In this document: positions 19,196-27,892 of the stretch, in pieces
Position numbering within the stretch: position 1 is the first letter of the stretch
Layout: each line of letters begins with the position of its first letter
Notes under the pieces: generated by a model
Seen by the model: only the letters and a program-made list of their open reading frames with translations
Databases searched by the model: none
Told to the model about the DNA's origin: nothing
Program-made: the position numbers and the translations under genes
Assembly: GCA_047602365.1 (NCBI GenBank)
Contig: JASGHM010000001.1
Span: 62,001-126,000, forward strand
DNA: 64,000 nucleotides
Source: Piscinibacter sp047602365
Lineage (GTDB): Bacteria > Pseudomonadota > Gammaproteobacteria > Burkholderiales > Burkholderiaceae_C
Direction: 5' to 3'

Positions 19196-19624
19196 TCATG
19201 CCAGCAATCGCGTCGGCACGCCGAGCGCCGGACCGGCTTCGGCGAGCCGCCGGTCGAGCGTGATCATCGTGGCGCCGTGGTCGGAGGCCACCGCGAGGTG
19301 CAGGGCGTCGCCGGCGCGAAGTCCGAGCGTGTGGTTATCCACGAACCTCGCCGCCGTCCGAAAATGGGCACCGGTCGTCGACAGAACGGTGAAGCTTTCG
19401 GCAACGAGCCTGTTGAACAGCGCGAGCGCCGCCGCGCGCTGCTCCAGCGTGATCTGTCCGGTCCTCAACTTGACGGCGAAGGCCGACGAGATTTCGGTGA
19501 AGGTCCAGTCGCTGACCAGCAATCGCGCCGGGTCCTGGTCCGCGAGCCAGGCCTGAACGCGCGGCGTCGTCGCCTCGTTGGAAAGTGCCGCGACGATCAG
19601 CGACGTGTCGAGATAGAGCGTCAA
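19196..19624 (-). CDS. PIN-domain ribonuclease toxin (VapC family)
   Basis: An intact 142-residue PIN protein. Acidic catalytic positions are visible: Asp in YLDTSLIVAAL, Glu in FTEISSAFA, Asp in AGDALHLAVA and Asp in MITLDRRLAEA. It is the toxin half of a toxin-antitoxin pair with the gene immediately upstream. Translation appears to start at a TTG (19622-19624) that overlaps the antitoxin stop by four bases (TTGA), indicating translational coupling. Located convergently to guaA, 36 bases from its end. Confidence 0.88.
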   Translation of the reverse strand: MTLYLDTSLIVAALSNEATTPRVQAWLADQDPARLLVSDWTFTEISSAFAVKLRTGQITLEQRAAALALFNRLVAESFTVLSTTGAHFRTAARFVDNHTLGLRAGDALHLAVASDHGATMITLDRRLAEAGPALGVPTRLLA

Positions 19625-19863
19625 TAGCGGTCGCCGTCCCGCATCGATCGCACGAGATCGGCAGCGCTCTGGGGCTGCGGCGGGATCGCTGCCGTCAGCG
19701 ATCGAAGCAGGGCGGCGTCGATCCGCTTGCGGGGCCTCGCCACGGCGGTGAGCCGGGCAACCGGCTTGCCGCGCCGCGTGATCTCGATCGAATCCCCGGC
19801 TTCGACACGATCGACGAGCTCGCTCAGGTGGGCCTTGGCGTCCGCGAGATTGACTGCGCTCAT
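19621..19863 (-). CDS. Phd/YefM-type antitoxin of the VapC partner
   Basis: An 80-residue protein starting MSAVNLADAKAHLSELVDRV, followed by GDSIEITRRGKPVARL, the signature of the Phd/YefM antitoxin fold. The N-terminus binds DNA and the C-terminus (SAADLVRSMRDGDRY) should wrap the toxin. The ATG at 19863 is chosen because the conserved domain begins there and a purine-rich stretch precedes it; the frame extends upstream without homology. An inverted repeat 11 bases upstream is a likely autoregulatory operator. Confidence 0.85.
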   Translation of the reverse strand: MSAVNLADAKAHLSELVDRVEAGDSIEITRRGKPVARLTAVARPRKRIDAALLRSLTAAIPPQPQSAADLVRSMRDGDRY

Positions 19864-19873
19864 GTCACGCTCC

Positions 19874-19891
19874 TGACCATCTGGGTGGTCA
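19874..19891. promoter_or_regulatory. Inverted repeat, likely operator of the toxin-antitoxin pair
   Basis: TGACCA-N6-TGGTCA, perfect 6-bp arms, directly upstream of the antitoxin start at 19863. Antitoxins of this type usually repress their own promoter through such repeats; the assignment is inferred from position. Confidence 0.55.
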
Positions 19892-19970
19892 TATAGCCCA
19901 TCGGCTCCTAAAATTCCAGCAATCACGCCGGCGAGCGGTCTTGCGGCCTCGCCTTAGCCGCGCCGCCCGC

Positions 19971-20690
19971 CTATGCCGCCCTGACATGCGCGAGGCCGCG
20001 GGGCGAGACGGCGGCCGTCCGGCAGCGCCGGCGGATCGGGCAGTCGGGGCAGAGGGCTCGGTCGAACTGGCAGAGGGTCTGGCCGAGGCGTTTCATCAGG
20101 ACGTGCAGCTCCCGCAGCTCTTCGGCGCTCCACCGATGCGCCGCCGCCATCACCGTGCGATAGGCGGCGTGGATGTCGGCCTTGCGCCGGACGAAGCCGA
20201 GGCGGCACAGCACCCGCAGGACATGGGTGTCGATCACGAAGGCCGGCATGTCCAGCGTACTGAAATTGAGCGTCGAGGCCGCGACCTTGCGGCCGACGCC
20301 GGGCAGGCGCTCGAGCCAGGCGAGCGCGTCGGCGACACCGAGGCCGCCGAGGAAGGCGAGGTCGAAATCCGGCCGGTGCGCCGCGACCATGCGCAGCGCC
20401 GCGCCGAGGTGGCGGGCCTTGTTCCCCGGATGCTTGACGTCGCCGATCACCGTCTCGATCGCGGCGGCCGGCGCCGCCGCGAGAGCGGACCAGTCCGGAT
20501 AGGCCGCGACCAGCCGCCGGTGGGCCTCCGCCGAGACCTCGTCGCGGGTGCGGCTGCTGATCGCCGACTTGACGAGCTGGCCGATCGGCGTGCGCAGCGC
20601 GCCGGGCCCCGGCTGGCCGAGGCGCTCCCTCAGCCGGTCGCGCATCCAGGCCACGTCTCCGACGGCACCGAAGTCGAGGGCGATCTGCAT
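19971..20690 (-). CDS. Endonuclease III-like HhH-GPD DNA glycosylase
   Basis: A 239-residue base-excision repair protein. The helix-hairpin-helix reads LERLPGVGRKVA, including the Lys expected of bifunctional glycosylases, and the catalytic Asp follows in FVIDTHVLRV. The C-terminus has four cysteines spaced C-x6-C-x2-C-x5-C (CQFDRALCPDCPIRRRC), the [4Fe-4S] cluster of the Nth/MutY family. It is more divergent than canonical Nth, with a distinct N-terminus (MQIALDFGAVGDVAWMRDRL). The start ATG at 20690 is preferred; upstream in-frame residues are hydrophobic and not conserved in appearance. A role on oxidised pyrimidines is likely but not proven. Confidence 0.85.
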   Translation of the reverse strand: MQIALDFGAVGDVAWMRDRLRERLGQPGPGALRTPIGQLVKSAISSRTRDEVSAEAHRRLVAAYPDWSALAAAPAAAIETVIGDVKHPGNKARHLGAALRMVAAHRPDFDLAFLGGLGVADALAWLERLPGVGRKVAASTLNFSTLDMPAFVIDTHVLRVLCRLGFVRRKADIHAAYRTVMAAAHRWSAEELRELHVLMKRLGQTLCQFDRALCPDCPIRRRCRTAAVSPRGLAHVRAA

Positions 20691-20826
20691 GTCCTTATCA
20701 TAAGAACAAAAAAGGAACATTGCAAACCGGAAGAGGCACAAGCGACCGCTTCGTTCGTTGGCGCTCCCGCGGGGCGAAGGGCAGGGCGCGACAGCCCGCC
20801 CTCCGCAAGCCCCTTCTGGCCGCCCC

Positions 20827-23800
20827 TCAAAACAGCGAGAGCTGCCGGGCCGGCCGGCGCCGGCCCGCGCCCGTGTCGCTCGCCATCAGGTCGGCCGCGA
20901 TCTCGCCGAGGAAGGAGGAGGGCGGCAGCGCGCGCATCGCGCCCCGCCACGGCCGCTCGGCCGCGCGGGTCAGGAACAGCCGGTCCCGCGCGCGGGTCAT
21001 CGCGACATAGAACAGCCGCCGCTCCTCGGCGCGCGCCGCCGCGTCCTTCGCGTCGGGCCCCCAGGAGAACGGCACCAGCCCTTCCTCCATGCCGACGACG
21101 AAGACGGCGGCGAATTCCAGGCCCTTGGCCGCGTGCATGGTCATCAGCGAGACGCGGTCGCCGCGCGCGTCGTGGAAATCGGCCTCGGTGGAGAGCGCCA
21201 CCGCCTCGGCGAGCCGGCCCGGGTCTCCGGCGACCGGGGGCGATGCGGCGAGCGCGCCGAGCCAGCCCCGTGCCTCGGCGAGCGCCGCCGGATCGGCTTC
21301 CCCGGCCTTCCGGGCGGCCTCCGCGGCCTCCGCGAGGCGGGCTTGGAGATCGGTCTCCGCCGCCTGTTCCGCGGCGCCCAGGCGACCGAGGATCGCGGTC
21401 ACGCCGGGATGGCCGGCGATGGCGGCGGGCGAGCTCTTCGCGAACGGGATGCCGGCGCGGTCGAGCGCCGCCCGCAGCGCCGCCGCCTGCGCGTCGGTGC
21501 GATAGAGCACGGCGCAATCGGCGAAGCCAAGCGTTCCGGCCGCGCCCGCGCCGCTGCCCTTGCGGCCGATCGCGACGAGGTCGTGGCCGCCGAGCAGGCT
21601 CTCGATCGTCACCGCGACGAACTCCGCCTCCGCCGCCTCGCTCGCCGCGGCATGGGCGACGATCGGCTCGCCCGCCGGGCGGGTGACGCCGGCCGGCGCG
21701 CCGATGAAGCCCGCCGCGGCGGTGGCGATCGTGCCGGTGGAGCGATAGTTGCGCGAGAGCCGCAGCACGCGCGCCGCCGGGAAATCCGCGGCGAAACGGG
21801 CAAAGCAGGCGGCATCGGCGCCGCGGAAGCCGTAGATCGCCTGATCGGGATCGCCGATCACGCAGAGCGTCCCGGCATCGCCGGCGATCAGCCTGAGAAG
21901 CCGGTATTGCTGCTCGTCGACGTCCTGGAACTCGTCGGCGACGACGTGGGCGAAGCGCGCCCGCCACGCGTCGGCGGTCGCCGCATCGCCCGCCAGAAGA
22001 TCGGCCGCCATGACGACGAGATCGTCGAAATCGATCCAGCCCTGCGCGCGGCCGATCCGATCGAGGGTGGCGCGCGGCTCCGGCCTCCTCGTCCGTGCCC
22101 TGCGCGCCGGTGCGTTTCAGCACCGAGACGGTCCTGACGAGCCGGCCGGCGCGGCCCTCGCCGATCGCCAGGGCCTCGGCCAGCGCCGCCCTGCGCTCGG
22201 CCTCGGAGGCGATGCGGAAATCCGGCGTCGAGGCCGGCGAGCGGCGCATGGGCGCGCAGCATCGCGAGGCCGAGCGAATGGAAGCTGTGCACCGCGACCG
22301 CCGCCGCCTCGCCGCCGAGCAGGGCCGCGAGCCGCGCCCGCAATTCCTCCGTCGCCTTGCGCGTGAAGGTGACGGCGAGGCACGCGCCGGCCGGCACGCC
22401 GCGCTCGCGCACCAGATGGGCGATGCGGTGGGTCAGCATGCGCGTCTTGCCGGAGCCCGGCCCGGCGATCACCATCAGCGCGCGCTCGCTTGCCTCGGCG
22501 GCGCGCGCCTGGTCGGCGTCGAGGCCGGCGAGGATGCCCGCTCCGCCCCGAGGGCTCGGCCGCGGATCGGCGCGGCGGGCGCATCCGGTCCGGCCGGGGC
22601 CGCAGGCCGCGCCCTGGGCTTCGCCGACGCCGGACGGGAGAGCGGCGGCGCGTCGAACAGCAGGCCGGTGGCCGGCGAGGCTCGCGAGCTCGCCGTCCCG
22701 GAACAGCCGGATGACGCCATATTCGCCGTCGAAGCCGGCTTGGCGGATCACGTCGCCGGCGCGCAGCCGCGTCACCGCCTCGCCGAGCAGCGGCTGGAAC
22801 CGGGCGATCTCCTCGACCGGCAGGTCCTTCAGCACGGCGAGCTCGGGTCCGAGGGCCGCCAGCGTGCGGTCATAGGCCTGGACGACTGTCTTCGAGGCGA
22901 CCCCGCTGCCGACGATCTCCGAGAGGATCTCCGGCAGCGGCACCAGGCTCGACACCGCGCCGGCGGTGGCCGGCGGCACAGTCTCGGCCTCGCTGCGGTC
23001 GGCCAGCATCTCGACGCGATGGGCGACGCCGACGGTCACCGGCTTGCCGCAGACCGGGCAGAGGCCGCCGAGCGCGAGGGTCTCCCGCGGATCGAGCCTG
23101 ACGCCGCAGGCCCGGTGGCCGTCCATGTGGTACTTGCCCTCCTCGGGGAAGAACTCGACCGTGCCGACATAGCCCTCGCCGGTCTCGAGCGCCCGGCGGA
23201 TGCGCGTAAGCGGGCTCGCAGGCGAAGCGCGTCGCCTCGCGGCCGAGCTTGCCGGGCGAATGGGCGTCCGAATTGGAGGTGAGGCGGAAGCGGTCGAGCG
23301 ACGAGACGCGCCAGTTCATCGCCGGATCGGACGAGAGGCCGGTCTCCACCGCGAAGATGTGGCCGGCGAGGTCGCCGTAGCAGTCCTCGATCGAATCGAA
23401 GCCGGATTGCGAGCCGAGCGCCGCGAACCACGGCGTCCAGATATGGGCGGGCACGAGATAGGAGTCCGGCCCCGAGGCCAGCGCGATCTCCAGGAGGTCG
23501 CGCGAATCGAGGCCGAGGATCGGCCGGCCGTCGGAGGCGATGTTGCCGATGCGCGCGAGGCTCGCCGCCAGCCGGTCGGCGGCGGCGAGATCGGCGGCAT
23601 AGATCAGGTGGTGGATCTTCCGGGTCTTGTCGCCCTTCTTGTAGATGGTCGAGATCTCGGTGGAGAGCATGAAGGAAACCGGCCGCCGGCAGGAGGGCGG
23701 CAGCGTCTCCCATCACCGCCGCCTCGATGTCGGGCCTGCAGGCGGAACAGGCCGTCGCCCGTCGGCCACCAGCTTGTCCTTGATCTCGGCGAGCCAGGCC

Positions 23801-23938
23801 GGATGCACGCAGTCGCCGGTGCCGACCACGCGCGATGCCCTTGCGCGCCGCCCACCAGGCGAGGTGCTCGAGGTCGAGGTCCCGGCTGGTCGCGCGGGAA
23901 TATTTCGAATGGACGTGCAGATCGGCGTGGAAGGTCAT
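20827..23938 (-). CDS. PHP domain-UvrD helicase fusion protein, several frame breaks
   Basis: About 1030 residues when joined. The N-terminal PHP metallo-phosphoesterase-like domain starts MTFHADLHVHSKYSRATSRD (H-x-H motif) and continues with GNIASDGRPILGLDSRDLLE, PAHIWTPWF and LTSNSDAHSPGKLG. A zinc-finger-like CPVCGKP and a helical connector follow. The C-terminal UvrD/PcrA superfamily-1 helicase has motif I IAGPGSGKTRML, motif Ia TFTRKATEELRAR, motif II VVADEFQDVD, QAIYGFRGAD, LSRNYRS, MTMHAAKGLEF and FYVAMTRARDRL. The last 394 residues are in one frame; breaks occur upstream. The family (YqxK-like PHP protein joined to UvrD) is known but its function is not settled; a helicase-nuclease role in DNA repair is plausible. 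Confidence 0.85.
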
Positions 23939-24099
23939 GACGCGATGCCGTTCGTCTCACGGGGCTCCGGGCCCCGACATCGCTTCGATAGCAGGCGGAA
24001 ATGGGACCGGCGCCAGGGAAAATCGCGCAGATCACAGCCTTCGGCGGCGGGCGGGCCTGGGGCAGGCCGCTTTGCGGCCGGTCCCGATCGTCCGGAAAA

Positions 24100-24174
24100 T
24101 GGTGGGCGCGACAGGGATTGAACCTGTGACCCCTCCCGTGTGAAGGGAGTGCTCTCCCGCTGAGCTACGCGCCC
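24100..24174 (-). tRNA. tRNA-Val, anticodon CAC
   Basis: On the minus strand the acceptor arm GGGCGCG pairs with CGCGCCC. The D arm has GCTC/GAGC, the anticodon stem CTCCC/GGGAG encloses TTCACAC, giving anticodon CAC for valine GUG codons. The T arm ACAGG-TTCAATC-CCTGT and an encoded CCA end are present. All four stems pair without mismatch. Confidence 0.95.
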
Positions 24175-24246
24175 GTCGCCTCGCGGCGGATCGGAGGCCG
24201 CGTTCCTAGCGTTTCGCCGCCTCGAATGTCAAGGACGCTCGATGCC

Positions 24247-25221
24247 TCACTGCGGCTCGATGCGCGCCTGGCGGACGATGTCGCGATAGCGCTCGCGGTC
24301 GGCGCGGGCGAAGGCCTCGAACACGTCGGGCGTGTTGGGGGCGGCGACGGCCCCGATCTCCTTCAGCTTGGCGATGACGTCGGGGCGCGAGAAGATTTCC
24401 TTCACGTCGGCGGCGATCTGGTCGACCACCGCGCGCGGCGCGCCGGCGGGGGCGAAGAGGCCGTGCCAGGTGCCGATGTCGAAGCCCGGGAAGGTCTCGG
24501 CGATGGCCGGCACGTCCGGGGCGGTGGGGCTGCGCTGGGCTGATGTCACCGCGATGGCGCGCACCGTGCCGCCCTGCGATTGCGGCCAGGCGAAGGTGAT
24601 GTTGTCGAAGGCGAGGTGGATGTGGCCGCCGACCAGCGCGTTCATGATCTCGTTCGACGAGCGGAACGGGATATGGGTCATCGGCGTGCCGATGAGGTTG
24701 GAGATGATCTCGGCGGGGATGTGGTTCGAGGCGCCGATCCCCGAGGAGCCGTAGTTGAGCTTGCCGGGATTGGCCTTCGCATAGGCGACGAACTCGGCCA
24801 TGGTGCGGGCCGGGATCGTGTTGGAGATCACCAGCATGTTCGGCAGCGTGGCGAACAGGCTGATGGTCTGGAAATCCTTGTCGGGATCGTAGGGCAGCGT
24901 CTTGTAGACGTAGGGCGCGATGGCGTGGGTGCTCGCCGTGCCGACGAACAGGGTGTAGCCGTCCTTCGGCCCGCGCGCCGCAGCGCCCGCGCCGACCGTG
25001 CCGCCGGCGCCGGCGCGGTTCTCGACCACGAAGGCGGTGCCGTATTTCTGCTGCATGGCCTGCGTGAAGATGCGGGCGAAGAGGTCGGTCGTGCCGCCGG
25101 CGGTGAACGGCACGATGACGGTGACCTGGCGCTGCGGCCAGGCGGGGGCGGCGGTCTGGGCCTCGGCGCGGCCGCACAGAATGGCCAGCGCGCCGGCGAG
25201 CGCGACGAAGAGCTTGGTCAT
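24247..25221 (-). CDS. Bug/TctC-family periplasmic solute-binding protein
   Basis: A 324-residue exported binding protein with a Sec leader (MTKLFVALAGALAILCGRAEA). The mature part shows PQRQVTVIVPFTAGGTTDLF, VVENRAGAGGTVGAGA and DGYTLFVGT, conserved ligand-loop blocks of tripartite tricarboxylate transporter receptors. Typical ligands are carboxylates or aromatic acids. No TctA/TctB membrane genes are adjacent, as is common for this greatly expanded family, so the transporter partner and ligand are unknown. It stands alone between the tRNA and a small secreted-protein gene. Confidence 0.92.
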   Translation of the reverse strand: MTKLFVALAGALAILCGRAEAQTAAPAWPQRQVTVIVPFTAGGTTDLFARIFTQAMQQKYGTAFVVENRAGAGGTVGAGAAARGPKDGYTLFVGTASTHAIAPYVYKTLPYDPDKDFQTISLFATLPNMLVISNTIPARTMAEFVAYAKANPGKLNYGSSGIGASNHIPAEIISNLIGTPMTHIPFRSSNEIMNALVGGHIHLAFDNITFAWPQSQGGTVRAIAVTSAQRSPTAPDVPAIAETFPGFDIGTWHGLFAPAGAPRAVVDQIAADVKEIFSRPDVIAKLKEIGAVAAPNTPDVFEAFARADRERYRDIVRQARIEPQ

Positions 25222-25350
25222 GGTTTCCTCCCGGCCGTTGTCAGGCGCCGTTCGAGCGGCATCCGGCCTTGGGCGATGAGGCTAAAACGATTGAAGCTCC
25301 GATGGCAACGGACCGGTTGCCGCAAGGCGTACGCAGGAACGCCAAAGCAA

Positions 25351-25376
25351 AACCCCGGCTCTGGCGAGCCGGGGTT
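25351..25376 (-). terminator. Rho-independent terminator of family member 5 gene
   Basis: Perfect 11-bp stem AACCCCGGCTC / GAGCCGGGGTT with a 4-base loop; on the minus strand it is followed by TTGCTTTGG. It lies 33 bases past the stop at 25409. Confidence 0.8.
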
Positions 25377-25408
25377 TCGGAATGCCGGAGGGAGTTCGGG
25401 GGCGTCGA

Positions 25409-25675
25409 TCAGTTGCAGACGCGGACCGTGCGGCGCTCCATGCCGTAGGGGGTGTCGACCCACTGGCGGGTGAGGTAGCAGTCGCGGACCGGGGCGGCAT
25501 AGGCCTGCGAGGCGATGGCGGCGGCGGCACCGCCGACGATCAGGCCGGCGGCGAGGCCGCCGAGGCCGATGCCGTGGCCGTGACGGAAGCCGCGGGCTTC
25601 GGCGGAGGGAGCGGCGGCGGCCATCAGGGAGGCGGCGGCGAGGGCGGCGAGGGCGAGGGTCTTGAAGCGGGTCAT
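25409..25675 (-). CDS. Small secreted protein with Cys-WVD-P-YG motif (family member 5)
   Basis: An 88-residue protein: signal peptide MTRFKTLALAALAAASLMAA with cleavage near SAEA, then RGFRHGHGIGLGGLAAG, an Ala/Gly hydrophobic segment (LIVGGAAAAIAS) and the C-terminal DCYLTRQWVDTPYG...VRVC. It is the shortest and least repetitive copy and lies about 11 kb from the other four, yet it carries the same upstream GAACC-N19-CCCATGG element. Exported; function unknown. Confidence 0.75.
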   Translation of the reverse strand: MTRFKTLALAALAAASLMAAAAPSAEARGFRHGHGIGLGGLAAGLIVGGAAAAIASQAYAAPVRDCYLTRQWVDTPYGMERRTVRVCN

Positions 25676-25719
25676 GGCGGGTCTCCTGGGGTTCGGGTGG
25701 GGCTCGTTCGCCCGGTCCT

Positions 25720-25750
25720 CCATGGGTCGCGGCCTCGGCGGAAAAGGTTC
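25720..25750 (-). promoter_or_regulatory. GAACC-N19-CCCATGG promoter-like element
   Basis: Minus strand: GAACCTTTTCCGCCG, CCCATGG after exactly 19 bases, then AGGACCGGG; 45 bases before the start of the gene at 25675. Confidence 0.55.
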
Positions 25751-25921
25751 GGGATCGGGCGAAAAAATGTTGGAAAGAAGTCCGGCCGTGCTTCCGAGGC
25801 AATCGCCTTGCGTGGGGAACTGCAGGCAGGCCAAGGCGTTGATCGGGCAAGACGGCGCCGCAGCCGTGAGGTCGGGCGCCGTCGTGCATCGGCCGCTTCC
25901 CTCCCGACAAGGACCGACCGA

Positions 25922-26773
25922 ATGCTCATCCGCCATGGCTTTTCCATCGAGATCGCCTGCGAGGCGCCGACGCCGCTGATCGCGATGCTCGACCTTCACC
26001 CGTCGCGCTGGCATGACATTGTCCGCGTCGGACACCTGACCGCGGTGAGCCGCGCCAATGGCGCCGCCGTGCCCGTCTCCGACTACCAGGACCAGTTCGG
26101 CAATCTCTGCCGCCGCATGGTCGCCCCGGCGGGCGGCATCCGGCTCGAGGTGGACGGCACGGTCCGCGACGACGGGCTGCCCGACGCCATGCCGCCGGAC
26201 GGCGACCAGCTTCCCCCCGAGAAACTGCCGGACGACGTGCTCGTCTACCTGCTCGGCAGCCGCTATTGCGAGACGGACCGCCTGAACGCGGTCGCCTGGC
26301 AGCGGTTCGGCCATATCCAGGGCGGACGGGCGCGCGTCCAGGCGATCTGCGACTTCGTCCACGGCCACATGGCCTTCAACTATGCGCTGGCGCGTCCCAC
26401 CCGCACCGCCGCCGAGGCCTATGAGGAGCGGCTGGCGGTCTGCCGCGACTTCGCCCACCTCGCCATCACCTTCTGCCGGGCGCTCAACATCCCGGCGCGC
26501 TATTGCACCGGCTATCTCGGCGATATCGGCGTGCCGGCCGATCCCGCGCCGATGGATTTCAGCGCCTGGTTCGAGGTGTTCCTCGCCGACCGCTGGTGGA
26601 CCTTCGATGCCCGCCACAACGTGCCGCGCATCGGCCGCATCGTGATGGCGCGCGGGCGCGATGCCACCGACGTCGCCATCGTCAATTCCTTCGGCCTGCA
26701 CACGCTGGCGCGGTTCGAGGTGATCACCGAGGAGGTGCCGGAGCGCGGCCCCGTCGCCATGGCGGCGGCGTAG
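25922..26773 (+). CDS. Transglutaminase-like (bacterial-type) cysteine protein
   Basis: A 283-residue protein with an N-terminal beta-rich region and a transglutaminase core. The nucleophile is seen in LAVCRDFAHLAITFCRALN. The following block reads MDFSAWFEVFLADRWWTFD, where the last Asp completes the triad. The His usually found just before A-W in transglutaminases is Ser here, so catalysis may use another residue or the protein may be inactive. I recall related rhizobial proteins also varying at this position. No signal peptide is seen. It may act as a protease or on an amide bond; the substrate is unknown. Confidence 0.8.
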   Translation: MLIRHGFSIEIACEAPTPLIAMLDLHPSRWHDIVRVGHLTAVSRANGAAVPVSDYQDQFGNLCRRMVAPAGGIRLEVDGTVRDDGLPDAMPPDGDQLPPEKLPDDVLVYLLGSRYCETDRLNAVAWQRFGHIQGGRARVQAICDFVHGHMAFNYALARPTRTAAEAYEERLAVCRDFAHLAITFCRALNIPARYCTGYLGDIGVPADPAPMDFSAWFEVFLADRWWTFDARHNVPRIGRIVMARGRDATDVAIVNSFGLHTLARFEVITEEVPERGPVAMAAA

Positions 26774-26781
26774 GGACATCT

Positions 26782-27474
26782 TCAGCTCGGATCACGCTTC
26801 AGCTGCTGCGGCGCGCCGATGCGCAGCGCCAGCGGCGTATAGGAGAGCGTGACCGTGCCGGTGGCGCTCTCGCTGTGGCGGGTCGCCGGATAGGAGATGC
26901 CGAGGGCCGGCACGTTGACCATCTCCTGGACGACGCGGCTGCCGCTGCCGGTCATCACCGCCTGCCAGCGCTGAGTCTCGTAGGTGCAGCCGCCGATCTC
27001 GATCGACGGCGAGGGCCGCGGCTCCGTGGCGATGGTCACCGGCTCGGCCATGTTCGACATGAGGAAGCGGTAGCTGGTCGGCCCGGTCAGGATGCGCTCG
27101 GCGAGCGCGTCGGTCGGTTCGCTCACCGCGGCGGAGATGACGACGGGAGCCCGGGCGCCGGTGCGGTCGATGATCTCGATGCGGCTGGGGAAGAGCGGCC
27201 CGCGGCCGGAAGCCGGCGGACGGCCCTCCAGCCGGTCGGTGCGGCGCGGCTGCTGCAGGCGGAACTCGACGACGCGGCGCTCGGCGGTCGCCTCCACGAC
27301 GGCGATCTGCACGGCGCTGGTCGGCTGGCCTTCGCCGCTCATGCGGAAATCGACGGTCAGCTCGTTGCCCGGCTGAAGGTTGGCGACCGCCGGGCAGGCG
27401 TCGCCCTGGCTGAGGGCGGGCGAGGCAAGCAGGGTGAGGATGCCTGCGGCGGCAAGGACAGGGCGAAGCGACAT
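26782..27474 (-). CDS. Exported protein of unknown function
   Basis: A 230-residue protein with a clear Sec leader (MSLRPVLAAAGILTLLASPA, cleavage near ALSQG) and an otherwise beta-rich mature part with two cysteines (GDACPAV and GGCTYET). I do not recognise a family. The start at 27474 is chosen because the leader begins there; the longer upstream reading has no sense as protein. Its stop nearly abuts that of the convergent transglutaminase gene (26773). Confidence 0.6.
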   Translation of the reverse strand: MSLRPVLAAAGILTLLASPALSQGDACPAVANLQPGNELTVDFRMSGEGQPTSAVQIAVVEATAERRVVEFRLQQPRRTDRLEGRPPASGRGPLFPSRIEIIDRTGARAPVVISAAVSEPTDALAERILTGPTSYRFLMSNMAEPVTIATEPRPSPSIEIGGCTYETQRWQAVMTGSGSRVVQEMVNVPALGISYPATRHSESATGTVTLSYTPLALRIGAPQQLKRDPS

Positions 27475-27892
27475 GCGGGCTCCCGCTGGTTCGTTGGGCC
27501 GCATCGGCGGCGTCCCCCAACAGGTAGGCCGGGCATGCCGCCGCGAACATTGCAGCGCGTTGCGATCCCTTGCAGGCGGCCGTGGAACCAAGATGTCGGG
27601 ACATTCCCGGCATGTCCGGATCGCTCACAATCTCATCAGCGGCTGTTCGACTTTGCGTCAATTGTCATTGGGGGAGCGCATTGGCAGTCAAAAATGACCA
27701 CTCCATAGGCATTTCGTGCGACATCATCATGACGTCGGGTCGATCACGGCGTTCGGCGCCATGTATTCGCCTGCCGGTGTCATTGCCAATTCTTGTTCGT
27801 CGGTCTCTAATGCCGTGGCGCGGTCCGACGGGAGGGGCAGGGACGGCGGCACCAGACGGCCGGCGGAGGGGCCGCCCAAGCGGAGAGGTTCG
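27475..27892. promoter_or_regulatory. Intergenic region upstream of the polysaccharide locus with two palindromes
   Basis: This 418-base divergent gap is richer in A+T than its surroundings. It holds GGACAT-N7-ATGTCC (27599-27617, perfect 6-bp arms) and CGACATCATCATGACGTCG (27719-27737, one mismatched pair). Both are positioned as possible operators for the divergent genes at 27474 and 27893. No gene is seen inside. Confidence 0.45.

Noticed and set aside
24036..24099. A second tRNA next to tRNA-Val
   Set aside because: No cloverleaf or T-arm consensus could be found in the flanking bases.
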